DNA of 64,000 bases from NCBI GenBank assembly GCA_018882785.1, contig VERI01000002.1, positions 214,589-278,588 on the forward strand. The letters run 5' to 3'. The position numbers and the translations under genes are program-made. Below the pieces are notes generated by a model. That model was not told where the DNA came from. It saw nothing but the letters and a program-made list of their open reading frames with translations, and made no database searches. The stretch is from Burkholderiaceae bacterium. GTDB taxonomy: Bacteria; Pseudomonadota; Gammaproteobacteria; Burkholderiales; Burkholderiaceae_A. Below, in pieces: positions 10,629 to 21,574 of the stretch. Positions within the stretch are counted from its first letter, which is position 1. Every line of letters begins with the position of its first letter.

Positions 10629-11294
10629 CTACGCAAGCACCCGGCCAACCGCAGCCGCCTGGATTCGCTCCCGAGTCTGAAGCACCCGCTGTGGATATTC
10701 GGTTGGCTGCTCAACCGCGCCGACATAGGCGCGTAGGGCAGCCATTTCCGAACCAAATCGATCTAAGTATTCCCGCAGGATCTGGGCGCCAACCTGCATG
10801 TTGACCCAAGGATCCAGGGCCAGCTTCTCCCCGCCAAAGGCTTTGAGCTTATCGGCGTGGGCCTTCGGCATGATCTGCATCAGGCCGACCGCACCCATAT
10901 TGCTCTCGGCCAAGGGATTAAAAGCCGATTCAATGGAAATCACGGCCAGCAGGAGATGGGGGTCCAGCCGATAGGTCGCGGCGGTCTCGTAACTGGCCGC
11001 CACGAGCTGCTCAATCGCCCCCATCGCCACCCGGTGTCGGCTTGCAATCCATCTTGCCACCCTGCGCTGCTCCACCGTCAGGTTGGTCGGCAGGATGGTG
11101 TAGACCGAATTCATCTGCCGGGGAGATAAAGCCTCCAGGGCAAGACCGCTCCAGGCGCCGAGCCGAGCCCGACCGGCATCCGTCAGTAGGGTCGACAGTG
11201 CCAATAAGGCCAGGACAATAAAGGTAGTGGTCCGCTGCTTAAGCGACTCCCACCCCTGCATGACGGTGGGACTGGTGATGTTCGGATCGGTCAT
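10629..11294 (-). CDS. lytic transglycosylase, SLT domain
   Basis: A 221-residue protein with one N-terminal hydrophobic segment (about 23-38), likely a signal anchor, and a C-terminal SLT domain. The catalytic glutamate is in ISIESAFNP (E122), and the GAVGLMQIMP motif (135-144) follows at the normal spacing. Such enzymes cleave peptidoglycan glycan strands to 1,6-anhydromuramic ends in the periplasm. It is convergent with the aminotransferase, with its stop only 4 bases from it. An AT-rich 75-base gap separates it from the carboxypeptidase gene, also on the minus strand. Confidence 0.88.
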   Translation of the reverse strand: MTDPNITSPTVMQGWESLKQRTTTFIVLALLALSTLLTDAGRARLGAWSGLALEALSPRQMNSVYTILPTNLTVEQRRVARWIASRHRVAMGAIEQLVAASYETAATYRLDPHLLLAVISIESAFNPLAESNMGAVGLMQIMPKAHADKLKAFGGEKLALDPWVNMQVGAQILREYLDRFGSEMAALRAYVGAVEQPTEYPQRVLQTRERIQAAAVGRVLA

Positions 11295-11369
11295 GGGCCG
11301 ATTGGAACACAGGCCACCCGCCCCTGCAATCTATAAAAAAACTTTAAAAATCAATTACTTATATACAAC

Positions 11370-12872
11370 CTAGTGGTAAGTGTAGGCCCACTTAATCAGG
11401 GAGTCCATGGCCTGTTTGGATTTGCCGGCCTGGGGGTCATTGACCACCGCCACAAACACGACCCAGCGCCCCTCGGCGGATCGGATGTAGCCGGCCAGCG
11501 CCCGCACGTCATCCAACGTCCCGGTCTTCAGCCAGGCCCTTCCCTCTAGAACGCTGTTGCGCATCCGATGCCGCACCGTCCCCTCAATGCCCACCGCGGG
11601 CAGTGTCTCCACCCATGCCTGGGCGTCCGGGCCCACCAGGGCGTCGGCGAGCAGCCTTGCCAGACTCCGGGCCGAGATTCGCTCCTCGCGGCTCAGACCC
11701 GAACCGTTATCCATGACAAGCTCGGGAAACACCAGACCCCGGGATGCCAGAAACGCCTTCACGGCAAGCCGTGACTCCTGACGGGTGGCCGGCCTGCCTT
11801 CGGCCGCCGACAGATTGAGAAACAACTGGCGGGTCATGGGGTTGTTGCTCAGCTTATTGATATCCGCGACAAGCTCAATCAGGGGCCGCGGCGACTCCCA
11901 CTGCACCAGCGTGCGGGCATGGTCCGGAGTGGTGCCCGTCTGCAGCTTGACCTTCATCACACCGCCGACGGCCTCCCATGCAGAACGAAATGCCGTCATT
12001 GCAAACCGTGCGTGATCCATCACGCTGACATAAAAATCCACGCCATTGCACTGTTTGCCCATCACGCCACTTACAAAGAGCTTGGGCTCTGCGCCCTTTT
12101 CCGCGGCATCCATACGGGCAGAGACCCGACTGCGCGCACAGCCTCCATCCACCAGCTGTATCTTTTGATGAACCTCCTGTTCACGCAAACGCGGTTCCGT
12201 GACAACCCGTACACGCCGGCCGCCCTCCGACCATACGGATACTTTTACCGACTTAAAGTTGACCATCGCCGCATGGGGGCCGACGTTGTATGTTGAAAAG
12301 GGACGTCCATCAAACAGGCCTGGATCGACCTCGGGCTCATTGAAACGCGAACCATCAACCACAAGCGTTCCCTCAATGCGCTCGATGCCCATCGACTTTA
12401 AGCGTGTCGCAATCTCTGCGAGATCCTCCACCACCAGCTTGGGGTCGCCACCACCCTGAAAAAATAGGTCTCCCCGAAGGATTCCAGCCTCTAGACGGCC
12501 AGTGGTTGCAATTCTGGTCTGATGGCGAAACTGTGGCCCAAGCAGGCCCAATGCAGCACGTGTGGTCACGAGCTTCATCACCGAAGCCGGATTCACAGGC
12601 ATATCAGTGTTTAACCCAATGCCATTAATGACAGGGCCCATCACCACCACGGGCGGCAGGGGAATAATGGCCACCGCCCAGGCGCTGTCGGGAAGGCCAC
12701 TGGCGGAGAGTTCTTTTTTTACCTCAGCAGGCAGCGACGAAAACTTCACGATCGGCGTAAACTGCGCGGTCGCCGCGCAGGGTCCGATCATGGCGAGGAA
12801 AAAAATAAATGGGCGTGCTTTTAGGATCACTTCGTGCGATATTTTGTCAAAGATTTTGGAGACAGCCGTCAT
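11370..12872 (-). CDS. dacB: D-alanyl-D-alanine carboxypeptidase / endopeptidase, PBP4 type
   Basis: A protein of up to 500 residues with the three penicillin-binding motifs of class C PBPs: SxxK in NPASVMKLVT (S97, K100 from the first ATG), SNN in LSNNPMTRQ, and KTG in WLKTGTLDD. It trims peptide stems or cross-links of peptidoglycan in the periplasm. The start is uncertain: the ATG at 12872 overlaps the start codon of the divergent zinc-finger gene, while a GTG at 12830 would give a compact signal peptide with a basic start, a hydrophobic core and a likely cleavage after ATA. No good ribosome-binding site distinguishes the two. Confidence 0.91.
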   Translation of the reverse strand: MTAVSKIFDKISHEVILKARPFIFFLAMIGPCAATAQFTPIVKFSSLPAEVKKELSASGLPDSAWAVAIIPLPPVVVMGPVINGIGLNTDMPVNPASVMKLVTTRAALGLLGPQFRHQTRIATTGRLEAGILRGDLFFQGGGDPKLVVEDLAEIATRLKSMGIERIEGTLVVDGSRFNEPEVDPGLFDGRPFSTYNVGPHAAMVNFKSVKVSVWSEGGRRVRVVTEPRLREQEVHQKIQLVDGGCARSRVSARMDAAEKGAEPKLFVSGVMGKQCNGVDFYVSVMDHARFAMTAFRSAWEAVGGVMKVKLQTGTTPDHARTLVQWESPRPLIELVADINKLSNNPMTRQLFLNLSAAEGRPATRQESRLAVKAFLASRGLVFPELVMDNGSGLSREERISARSLARLLADALVGPDAQAWVETLPAVGIEGTVRHRMRNSVLEGRAWLKTGTLDDVRALAGYIRSAEGRWVVFVAVVNDPQAGKSKQAMDSLIKWAYTYH

Positions 12873-13131
12873 GGCACTTGAGAAAAATGAAAATTACTTT
12901 GAGCTGACCGATGACAGCGATCGCGCCTCTGCCATCGAGGCCCAGTTCAACGAAGATGCCCTAGAAGAGGCGCGCCGTAAAATCGCACCCGAAACCAGTC
13001 CAGATTTCGACGGTAAACACTGCATTGAGTGCGGCGAAAAGATCCCGTCTGCCCGACTCAAACTCGGAAAAATCCGCTGCATCGACTGCCAGACCCTTCG
13101 GGAGCAGAAGACCCGCTTCTTCGGCGGCTAG
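12871..13131 (+). CDS. small C4 zinc-finger protein of the DksA/TraR family
   Basis: An 86-residue protein starting MALEKNENYFELTDD. It has an acidic, charged N-terminal half and a C4 zinc finger, CIECGEKIPSARLKLGK followed by IRCIDC (cysteines 51, 54, 70, 73). The length and finger match short TraR/YbiI-type proteins rather than full DksA, which has a long coiled coil. TraR-type proteins bind the secondary channel of RNA polymerase and modulate initiation; whether this one does is not known. It lies divergent to dacB with overlapping start codons and upstream of groES, separated from it by the heat-shock control region. Confidence 0.85.
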   Translation: MALEKNENYFELTDDSDRASAIEAQFNEDALEEARRKIAPETSPDFDGKHCIECGEKIPSARLKLGKIRCIDCQTLREQKTRFFGG

Positions 13132-13134
13132 CCC

Positions 13135-13157
13135 CCCTAGGCGGATCGAACCTAGGG
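13135..13157. repeat. inverted repeat after the zinc-finger gene
   Basis: CCCTAGG and CCTAGGG form a perfect 7-base inverted repeat with a 9-base spacer, starting four bases after the stop codon of the zinc-finger gene. There is no T tract after it, so a factor-independent terminator is doubtful; it could still cap the transcript 3' end. Confidence 0.35.
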
Positions 13158-13183
13158 TAAACCCGTAAATTTCCTCGGCCAAG

Positions 13184-13210
13184 CCTTGAAAAAGGATTTG
13201 TCCGCCCCTA
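13184..13210 (+). promoter_or_regulatory. sigma-32 (RpoH) type promoter of groES-groEL
   Basis: CCTTGAA at 13184-13190 and CCCCTA at 13205-13210 are separated by 14 bases, closely resembling the heat-shock sigma factor consensus (CTTGAA, then CCCCAT). The predicted transcription start would fall just inside the CIRCE operator that begins four bases downstream. Confidence 0.7.
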
Positions 13211-13213
13211 CTA

Positions 13214-13240
13214 TTAGCACTCAAGAGCGGTGAGTGCTAA
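13214..13240 (+). promoter_or_regulatory. CIRCE operator (HrcA site) of groES-groEL
   Basis: TTAGCACTC, nine spacer bases, GAGTGCTAA: an exact match to the CIRCE inverted repeat bound by the repressor HrcA. It lies 115 bases upstream of the groES start and overlaps the expected transcription start of the sigma-32-like promoter. This indicates dual control: repression by HrcA and activation by RpoH. Confidence 0.97.
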
Positions 13241-13355
13241 CAGCGCCCCGAGTCCCTCCGGGCTGCCTTCTGGCACGGATCCTCCCTTCCGGCCCCAGAA
13301 GCAGTACCGCTCGACACCCTTGTTTAAATGTCTCTTTAGGAATGGAGTTCTCAAC

Positions 13356-15345
<1,990 letters not shown>

Positions 15346-15425
15346 AACCCACATTCAAGGTGGACCGGGGCCCCATCCGTTCAGCAACACTGGCTCCGGT
15401 TGCATTGAATGTCTCCTTTGTTTTG

Positions 15426-15452
15426 AGCCCCGCGGCAACGCGGGGCTTTTTT
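15426..15452 (+). terminator. factor-independent terminator after groEL
   Basis: AGCCCCGCG pairs perfectly with CGCGGGGCT (9 base pairs) around a GCAA tetraloop, followed by six T residues. It ends the groESL transcript and lies only 5-17 bases before the pyrF start, so pyrF should depend on its own initiation or on read-through. Confidence 0.93.
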
Positions 15453-15468
15453 CTTTATGATCGTCGGT

Positions 15469-16296
15469 ATGAATTTTTTCGGCCGACTTCAACATGCCTG
15501 GCAGCATCAGCAATCCATGCTGTGTGTGGGCCTAGATCCAGATCCCGCAAAGTTTCCTTCTCCGCTTAAATCGCTTCTCCAGCGCGATCCGCTCGCGGCA
15601 ATCGAGGCCTTCTGCGTCGGCATCATGGAGGCCACCGCCGCCTATGCCTGCGCATTTAAACCACAGATCGCCTATTTCGCCTCAAGTGGCGCTGAGCGCG
15701 TGCTCGAAAAACTCGCGATACTATGCCGCGATCGCTATCCGCACCATGTCTGGGTGCTGGATGCAAAACGTGGCGATATCGGATCCACCGCGGAGCACTA
15801 CGCCAAAGAGGCCTACGATCGCTATCTCGCAGATGCCGTGACCGTTAACCCCTATATGGGCACCGATAGCCTTGCGCCCTATCTCCGGTATGAGGGCCGT
15901 GGCATCTTTGTACTGTGCCGCACCTCTAATCCTGGTGGCGATGATTTTCAAATGCTCGACGTCCATGGCCATCCGCTTTACCTAGAGGTCGCCAGGCAGG
16001 CATCGCAACGCTGGAATCAACACCAACAGGCGGGCCTGGTCATTGGGGCCACTTATCCCCGGGAAATTCAGGCTGTTCGGAACATAGCACCAGAGCTGCC
16101 GTTTTTGATTCCTGGAATTGGCGCCCAAGGCGGTGATCTGATCGCCACGGTGAAGGCGGGCCGCAATGCCTCCGGTGGCATGCTCATCAACTCATCGCGG
16201 GCGATTCTTTACGCCAGCAGCCAAGACGACTGGCAGGATCAGGCCGCCGCCGTCGCGCGCAGCACGCGTGATGACATCAATGCGGTACCCAACTGA
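15469..16296 (+). CDS. pyrF: orotidine 5'-phosphate decarboxylase
   Basis: A 275-residue enzyme of the longer OMP decarboxylase subgroup. It shows MLCVGLDPDPAKFP near the N-terminus and the active-site segment LDAKRGDIGSTAEHYAKEAY with the catalytic Asp-Lys-Asp set; GIGAQGGD and INSSRAI near the C-terminus fit the phosphate-binding region. It makes UMP in pyrimidine synthesis. The start is taken at 15469 (MNFFGRLQHAW); an in-frame ATG at 15457 directly abuts the terminator T tract and looks less likely. Confidence 0.95.
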   Translation: MNFFGRLQHAWQHQQSMLCVGLDPDPAKFPSPLKSLLQRDPLAAIEAFCVGIMEATAAYACAFKPQIAYFASSGAERVLEKLAILCRDRYPHHVWVLDAKRGDIGSTAEHYAKEAYDRYLADAVTVNPYMGTDSLAPYLRYEGRGIFVLCRTSNPGGDDFQMLDVHGHPLYLEVARQASQRWNQHQQAGLVIGATYPREIQAVRNIAPELPFLIPGIGAQGGDLIATVKAGRNASGGMLINSSRAILYASSQDDWQDQAAAVARSTRDDINAVPN

Positions 16297-16353
16297 CACG
16301 CCGCCGAACCAATCCCCTCGACACACCGTTTACGAAAGACCATCGCCCCACAG

Positions 16354-17166
16354 ATGAATGCCTCTCCCCCCATTGCGTCGGCATCCGCCTTGATTGCCCG
16401 TCCGGCAGACAGCTCGGGGGCGTGGGCCCTGCTGCATAAGGAGACCATGCGCTTTGTAAAGGTGCATCTGCAGACGATTCTCGCGCCGGTGATCTCCAGC
16501 CTGCTCTTTTTATTGATCTTTTCTTATCTGCTCGAGGGGCGGGTCGAACCCCATCCTGGCATCAGCTATGCCGCATTCCTGGTGCCTGGACTGGTCATGA
16601 TGACACTGCAACAGAATGCTTTTGCGAACACGTCATCGAGCATCACCCAAAGCAAGATGACCGGCAACCTGGTGTTTTTGCTGCTGTCGCCGATGCGGCC
16701 CTGGGAATGGTTCATTGGCTATATCGGTGGTGCCGTCCTTCGGGGGCTGGCCTGCGGTCTTGGTGTATGGCTGGTTGCAGTTCTCTTTGTGCCTGGCACC
16801 CTGCACTCACTGATCTGGGTCGTCGTATTTGGACTGCTGGCCTGCATCGTGCTGGCTACACTGGGATTTATCGCCGGACTCTGGGCGGAAAAGTGGGATC
16901 ACGTCTCCGTATTTCAAAACTTTCTGATCAATCCCCTGACCATGCTGGCGGGGGTGTTCTATTCGGTCCAGCAGCTGCCACCGCTTTGGCAGGCCATTAG
17001 CCATGCGAATCCATTTTTCTATCTGATTGACGGATTTCGTTACGGCGTATTCGGCGTCGCCGACGTCTCGCCCTGGATGAGCCTGGCCATCTCCGGATCC
17101 TGTGCCCTCCTGCTCACCCTGCTGACCCTCAGGCTCATCTCGATCGGCTGGCGCATCCGGGGCTAG
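16354..17166 (+). CDS. ABC-2 type transporter permease
   Basis: A 270-residue integral membrane protein with about six hydrophobic segments and the ABC-2 permease pattern: a cytoplasmic start (LLHKETMRFVKVHLQTIL), a coupling region around KMTGNLVFLLLSPMRPWEW, and the late FLINPLTMLAGVFYSVQQLP. It probably exports a lipid, saccharide or drug-like molecule, or an antibiotic. It has no ATPase of its own on the plus strand; a NodIJ-like pair is encoded convergently 15 bases beyond its stop, so it may share that ATPase or use one encoded elsewhere. Confidence 0.82.
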   Translation: MNASPPIASASALIARPADSSGAWALLHKETMRFVKVHLQTILAPVISSLLFLLIFSYLLEGRVEPHPGISYAAFLVPGLVMMTLQQNAFANTSSSITQSKMTGNLVFLLLSPMRPWEWFIGYIGGAVLRGLACGLGVWLVAVLFVPGTLHSLIWVVVFGLLACIVLATLGFIAGLWAEKWDHVSVFQNFLINPLTMLAGVFYSVQQLPPLWQAISHANPFFYLIDGFRYGVFGVADVSPWMSLAISGSCALLLTLLTLRLISIGWRIRG

Positions 17167-17181
17167 ACCCAGAACAACGCT

Positions 17182-17946
17182 TTAGCTGCGAAAACGCCGA
17201 CGTGTGAGCGCAAGCGCGATACCCCAGGCCAGCAACGAATAGCCTGCAATCACCAGCACAGGCATCGCAACCTGCTCTGGCCAGCGATCTAGAAATAACG
17301 GCCTGATCAGCCCGACTGCCTGGGTCAAGGGCAGCCACTCAGACAACGACTGCACCCACAACGGCAGCTGCTCCCGAGGGAAAAACACCCCGCTTAAAAA
17401 CATCATGGGCGTCAGGAACAGGGTGAAGTAATAGGTAAAGAAATCATAGCCCTTGGCCAGGGCTGTGAAGATCAGCCCGATACAGCTAAACATGATGCCC
17501 ACTGCAAAAAGAATCGGCCAGACCAATAGCAGCTTCCATGAATGGCTAATGCCCAGGGCAAGCATCACCCCTAAAATGACCGTTACCGAAAACAGCGATT
17601 TAAATGCAGCCCATAGCATTTCGGCCAGAAGCACATCATCCAGACGGATCGGTGCATTCATGATCCCATCCCAGGTTTTTTGTACATGCATTCGTGAAAA
17701 TGCCGAATACAAGGCCTCAAACGTGGCTGCATTCATTGCGCTCATACAAATTGAGCCGCTTGCCAGAAACACCAGATAGGCAACGGGTTCGCCCTGATAC
17801 ACCACCTCACCCACCAGGGCGCCCATGCCATAGCCGAAGGCCACAAGCCACATCAAGGGTTCAGCAATATTCGCAATCAGGCTGGGCACCATGAGCTTGC
17901 GCCAGACCAGAAAATTCCGACGAAATACGGGCCACCACCGCATCAT
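17182..17946 (-). CDS. ABC-2 type permease, NodJ-like
   Basis: A 254-residue membrane protein with six hydrophobic segments. [22 protein letters not shown] at the start, the [14 protein letters not shown] coupling region ([14 protein letters not shown]) and [19 protein letters not shown] match the NodJ branch of ABC-2 permeases. NodJ with NodI exports lipo-oligosaccharides in rhizobia, but many non-nodulating proteobacteria carry such pairs with unknown cargo. The start overlaps the stop of the upstream ATPase gene by 4 bases, so the two subunits are made together. Confidence 0.85.
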   Translation of the reverse strand: MMRWWPVFRRNFLVWRKLMVPSLIANIAEPLMWLVAFGYGMGALVGEVVYQGEPVAYLVFLASGSICMSAMNAATFEALYSAFSRMHVQKTWDGIMNAPIRLDDVLLAEMLWAAFKSLFSVTVILGVMLALGISHSWKLLLVWPILFAVGIMFSCIGLIFTALAKGYDFFTYYFTLFLTPMMFLSGVFFPREQLPLWVQSLSEWLPLTQAVGLIRPLFLDRWPEQVAMPVLVIAGYSLLAWGIALALTRRRFRS

Positions 17947-18878
17947 GCGCCCTCCCGAATCTGTCGGCCCGTGAGCTTGAGAAACAAATCCTCCAGATTG
18001 GCAGGCCGATGCAGCGTGCGAAGATCCCTGCGAGGCTCAAGCGCCGCAAGCAATGCATGGGCATCCTGGGTGTAGAAAAATACCGTCTCTCCGCTGACTT
18101 CCACCCGCTGTGCATGGGCCGCAAGGGGGCTCTCCGCCAATTGGCGTGGATCCGCACCATAGGCCTCGACTACATCGGGCTCCAGGTGCGCCTGAATCAG
18201 ATCACGCGGCTGGCCCTCGGCGATTTTCTTTCCGTGGTCAATGATCAAAAGCCGATCGCAGAGTCGCTCCGCCTCATCCATAAAATGGGTGGTGAGCAAA
18301 ATCGATTTGCCTTGGCCGAGCAGTTTTAACAAACGCTCCCACATCAGGTGGCGTGCCTGTGGATCCAGGCCGGTCGTAGGCTCATCCAACATCAGCAACT
18401 GTGGATCATTGATCAATGCCCGCGCCAGCGACAGCCGACGTTTCATGCCGCCAGAGAGTTCTCCTGGCCGCGACTCCGCCTTGTGGGTAAGGGCTGCAAA
18501 ATCCAGCAGAACAGGAATCCTCGCCCGAATATCCGCATCCCGCATGCCAAAGTAACGGCCATAGACCAGCAGGTTTTCCGCGCAATTGAAATCAGGATCC
18601 AGGGCATCGAACTGGCTCACCACACCCACCCTGGCCTTAATGGCCAGGGCCTCCTGGGGCATGGGCAAGCCAAAAAGTTCGATCTCGCCGCTATCGGGCA
18701 GACTCAGCCCCAGGCACATGCGAAACGTCGTGGTCTTGCCCGCACCGTTAGGGCCGATCACCCCGAGACATTCGCCCGGATGGAGTTCAAACGACAGGTC
18801 ATCGACCACCGGCTGATCGCCAAAACGTTTGGACACCCGGGACACACGAAGCTGAGGTTCACGCACAAGACATTCCAT
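17943..18878 (-). CDS. ABC transporter ATP-binding protein, NodI-like
   Basis: A 311-residue ATPase with Walker [10 protein letters not shown], signature [15 protein letters not shown], Walker [14 protein letters not shown] and the H-loop [11 protein letters not shown]. After residue 230 it has the extra C-terminal domain typical of NodI/DrrA exporters. It energises the NodJ-like permease encoded directly downstream with a 4-base overlap. It is divergent from the AraC-type regulator, separated by about 140 bases. Confidence 0.88.
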   Translation of the reverse strand: MECLVREPQLRVSRVSKRFGDQPVVDDLSFELHPGECLGVIGPNGAGKTTTFRMCLGLSLPDSGEIELFGLPMPQEALAIKARVGVVSQFDALDPDFNCAENLLVYGRYFGMRDADIRARIPVLLDFAALTHKAESRPGELSGGMKRRLSLARALINDPQLLMLDEPTTGLDPQARHLMWERLLKLLGQGKSILLTTHFMDEAERLCDRLLIIDHGKKIAEGQPRDLIQAHLEPDVVEAYGADPRQLAESPLAAHAQRVEVSGETVFFYTQDAHALLAALEPRRDLRTLHRPANLEDLFLKLTGRQIREGA

Positions 18879-19015
18879 ACAAAACGGATCGCATCATCAA
18901 ACCCCGCACTGCACATGACCGCCAGCGGGGGCCGCCGACATCCAGAAAACCCCTAGTGTGCCAGGCATTACCCCGACAAGCCTGAGGCATATACTTGGGC
19001 CAGGGAGAACCATCA

Positions 19016-19873
19016 GTGTCAACAGCAATTCGACTGGTACACGGTGAATTCGGCAGGATCGCGCTGCTCAGAATGGATGCAGCCCTGGTCACACATGCCC
19101 ATCATCACTGCCATATTCTGATCAAAGCGGGCGGGCCGGATGCTGCCTTTCGGGTGGGCGAGACCCATGCCCCGATTACCGATGCCAATGCGGTGCTCAT
19201 CAACGCCTGGGAGCCTCACTCGTATCTCAACGACAGTAACAATCCCGAGCCCACCATCATCCTTGCGCTCTACCTGGAGCCCAACTGGCTGAGCAAGTTT
19301 TCGCCCAAAATCGGCCTTACGCTCTACCCGAAGTTTTTTGAGCGTGCATGCTCTGCATTGCTGCCCAACCAAAAGAAACTCATCGAAACAATCGTCATGG
19401 AACTCTGGTGGTCGGACAGCGTCTGCCAGGACCAGCTCGAGCCTATGCTCGCCGATCTCAGCCTCTCATTTCTCGAGGGCTCCGACAGCGCTTTGCGGCA
19501 ATACGCCCATTTTTACGGCCAGGGCAAGAGCTTCATGGACCCGCGCATTCGCCGGGCGATCGCCTTACTGAGAGAAGATCCCGAACTGTCATCTGATATT
19601 GGCAAGCTTGCGCAGCGGGTACAGCTGTCGCGCTCCCACTTCTTTGAACTGTTTCGCCGTTGCACGGGGCTGTCTCCGATCGTCTACGCCAATGCATTAA
19701 AAATGGAACAGGCCTTTCATCGGCTCGCAGAGACGAACCAGCCCATCGACGAGATCAGCGCAGGGCTGGGATTTTCTGCCCAGAGCCATTTCACACGATT
19801 CTTCAAGCAGCACCAGGGGGTTGTGCCGAGCCATTACCGCCGTCAGCTCGAGTCCACAAAAATTCGGACGTAG
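19016..19873 (+). CDS. AraC family transcriptional regulator
   Basis: A 285-residue regulator. The N-terminal half has a cupin-like sensing region rich in histidine (VTHAHHHCHILIKAG), and the C-terminal part carries two helix-turn-helix units: IGKLAQRVQLSRSHFFELF and IDEISAGLGFSAQSHFTRFF. A GTG at 19016 preceded by GGGAGA is the best start; a TTG at 18995 is possible. It stands 130 bases upstream of an acyl-CoA ligase and a hydratase on the same strand, so it probably controls them in response to their substrate. Confidence 0.88.
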   Translation: MSTAIRLVHGEFGRIALLRMDAALVTHAHHHCHILIKAGGPDAAFRVGETHAPITDANAVLINAWEPHSYLNDSNNPEPTIILALYLEPNWLSKFSPKIGLTLYPKFFERACSALLPNQKKLIETIVMELWWSDSVCQDQLEPMLADLSLSFLEGSDSALRQYAHFYGQGKSFMDPRIRRAIALLREDPELSSDIGKLAQRVQLSRSHFFELFRRCTGLSPIVYANALKMEQAFHRLAETNQPIDEISAGLGFSAQSHFTRFFKQHQGVVPSHYRRQLESTKIRT

Positions 19874-20003
19874 CGGTAAATCTCCAGATTCGAAGCGGGA
19901 TCTGGGGGCGGTGGAGCCTATTGGACGGGCCGGGGAAGCGCGTACACTTTCAAAAAAATATATGCGGCCCAATCGCTGAAAATGTCCCGTATGCGGAACC
20001 ATC

Positions 20004-21551
20004 GTGTTTGACCTCGGCAGAACCTTTCTCCAATCCGTAGAGCGGGATCCGCACCGGGTCGGGCTGGTGGCCAGCGACTGTCGGCTGTCTTATCAGGAAT
20101 GGGCAGGCCAGATCGGTGCGCTGCAGGCCTATCTTCGAAAGGCTGGATTACGCCGGGGCGATCGGCTGCTCACCGTCTTACAGAATCGTCACCAGGCCGC
20201 CACTATCCACTGGGCCTGCCAGGCGAGCGGCATCATGATCGTGCCCGTTAATTGGCGGTCGAAGCCGGAGGAAATCAGTTTCTTTGTCGATAACGCCGAG
20301 GTCCGCTTCGCCTTCGTTGAACCCATCTCCGCCGAAAACTTTCTGGCCAGTGATGCGGCAAAGAAAATCCCCTATGTGCTGTGCGCCGGTGATGGCGCAA
20401 AGCGGCCATCTGATGGGGATAGTTTTGAAGACATCGTCGGGCATCCGGCAACACTCTCGGCCGATGCCAGCCCAGAGGATTGGTCGGTCATGCTGTATAC
20501 GTCGGGCACCACAGGAAAGCCCAAGGGTGTGCCGAGACGACAGCGGGCCGAGCGCGCCGCTGCACTTGCCCATATCGCCCAGAATCAATATCGCATGCAC
20601 GAAACCACCATCGGTGTGATGCCGCTCTACCACACCATGGGTGTGCGCTCCATGCTTGCCCTGTGCATGATCAACGGCACTTTTGTCACCTTTCCGCGCT
20701 GGAATCCTGAGCAGTTTATCGACACCATAGAACAGGAGCGTGTCACACATCTCTATCTTGTTCCGACGCTTTATCACGACATGCTGGCCTCGCCCGCCTT
20801 TGCGTCGCAGCGTATTCGATCGGTAACCAAACTCGGATTTGCGGGTGCCCCGATGCATGACGCGTTGCTGCTGAAGCTTCAGCAAACCTTTCAGCCCGAA
20901 CTCTTTGTTAATCATTACGGCTCAAGCGAGATCTATACCTACTCGATTAATCAGCGGGCCGTCGAAAAACCGGGCAGCGCCGGACGGGCCGGCCTCAACG
21001 CCCGCCTGCGTGTCGTCCGCTTCGATGACAGTGGCCATCGGGCCACCGCCGATGATCGCTGCGCCCCTGGCGAGGAAGGGCAAATCATTTGTGATTTTGC
21101 GGGCGATGAGGCATTCGAAGGGTACTGGAAACGGCCCGAGGTCAATGAAAAGTCTATTCGTGATGGCTGGTTTTTTACCGGAGACACCGGACTCTTTGAT
21201 CAGGATGGTGAGCTTTTCGTCACCGGCCGGGTCGATGACATGATCATATCGGGTGGCGAAAATATCTCGCCTGTCGAGATTGAGTCCGTCTTATCCTTGC
21301 ATCCCGGTGTCGACGAGGTCGCCGTTGCAGGTCTGCATGATGATCGGCTCGGACAGAAGGTGGTTGCATTTATTCGGCCATCAAATGGCCGACTGAGCGC
21401 AGAAGTGCTCGATACCCATTGCAGAACCTCTGATCTCATGAATTTCAAACGACCCAGAGAATATGTCTTTGTGAAAGAAATTCCTAAATCTCCCGTTGGC
21501 AAGATTCTTCGGCGCAAACTGGTGGCCGGTGAGTTCGACAAACTAGACTAG
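20004..21551 (+). CDS. acyl-CoA ligase, class I adenylate-forming enzyme
   Basis: A 515-residue ligase that activates a carboxylic acid to its CoA thioester using ATP. Motifs: the P-loop LYTSGTTGKPKGVPR, the adenine-site HYGSSEIYTYS, the hinge region GWFFTGDTGLFDQDGELFVTGRVDD, and the catalytic lysine in PKSPVGKILRRKL near the C-terminus. The start codon is GTG. A crotonase follows after 23 bases and an AraC regulator precedes it, a small activation-and-hydration module. An aromatic or medium-chain acid is likely but not determinable. Confidence 0.87.
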   Translation: MFDLGRTFLQSVERDPHRVGLVASDCRLSYQEWAGQIGALQAYLRKAGLRRGDRLLTVLQNRHQAATIHWACQASGIMIVPVNWRSKPEEISFFVDNAEVRFAFVEPISAENFLASDAAKKIPYVLCAGDGAKRPSDGDSFEDIVGHPATLSADASPEDWSVMLYTSGTTGKPKGVPRRQRAERAAALAHIAQNQYRMHETTIGVMPLYHTMGVRSMLALCMINGTFVTFPRWNPEQFIDTIEQERVTHLYLVPTLYHDMLASPAFASQRIRSVTKLGFAGAPMHDALLLKLQQTFQPELFVNHYGSSEIYTYSINQRAVEKPGSAGRAGLNARLRVVRFDDSGHRATADDRCAPGEEGQIICDFAGDEAFEGYWKRPEVNEKSIRDGWFFTGDTGLFDQDGELFVTGRVDDMIISGGENISPVEIESVLSLHPGVDEVAVAGLHDDRLGQKVVAFIRPSNGRLSAEVLDTHCRTSDLMNFKRPREYVFVKEIPKSPVGKILRRKLVAGEFDKLD

Positions 21552-21574
21552 AACACGAAAGGATCGACGCTTCT

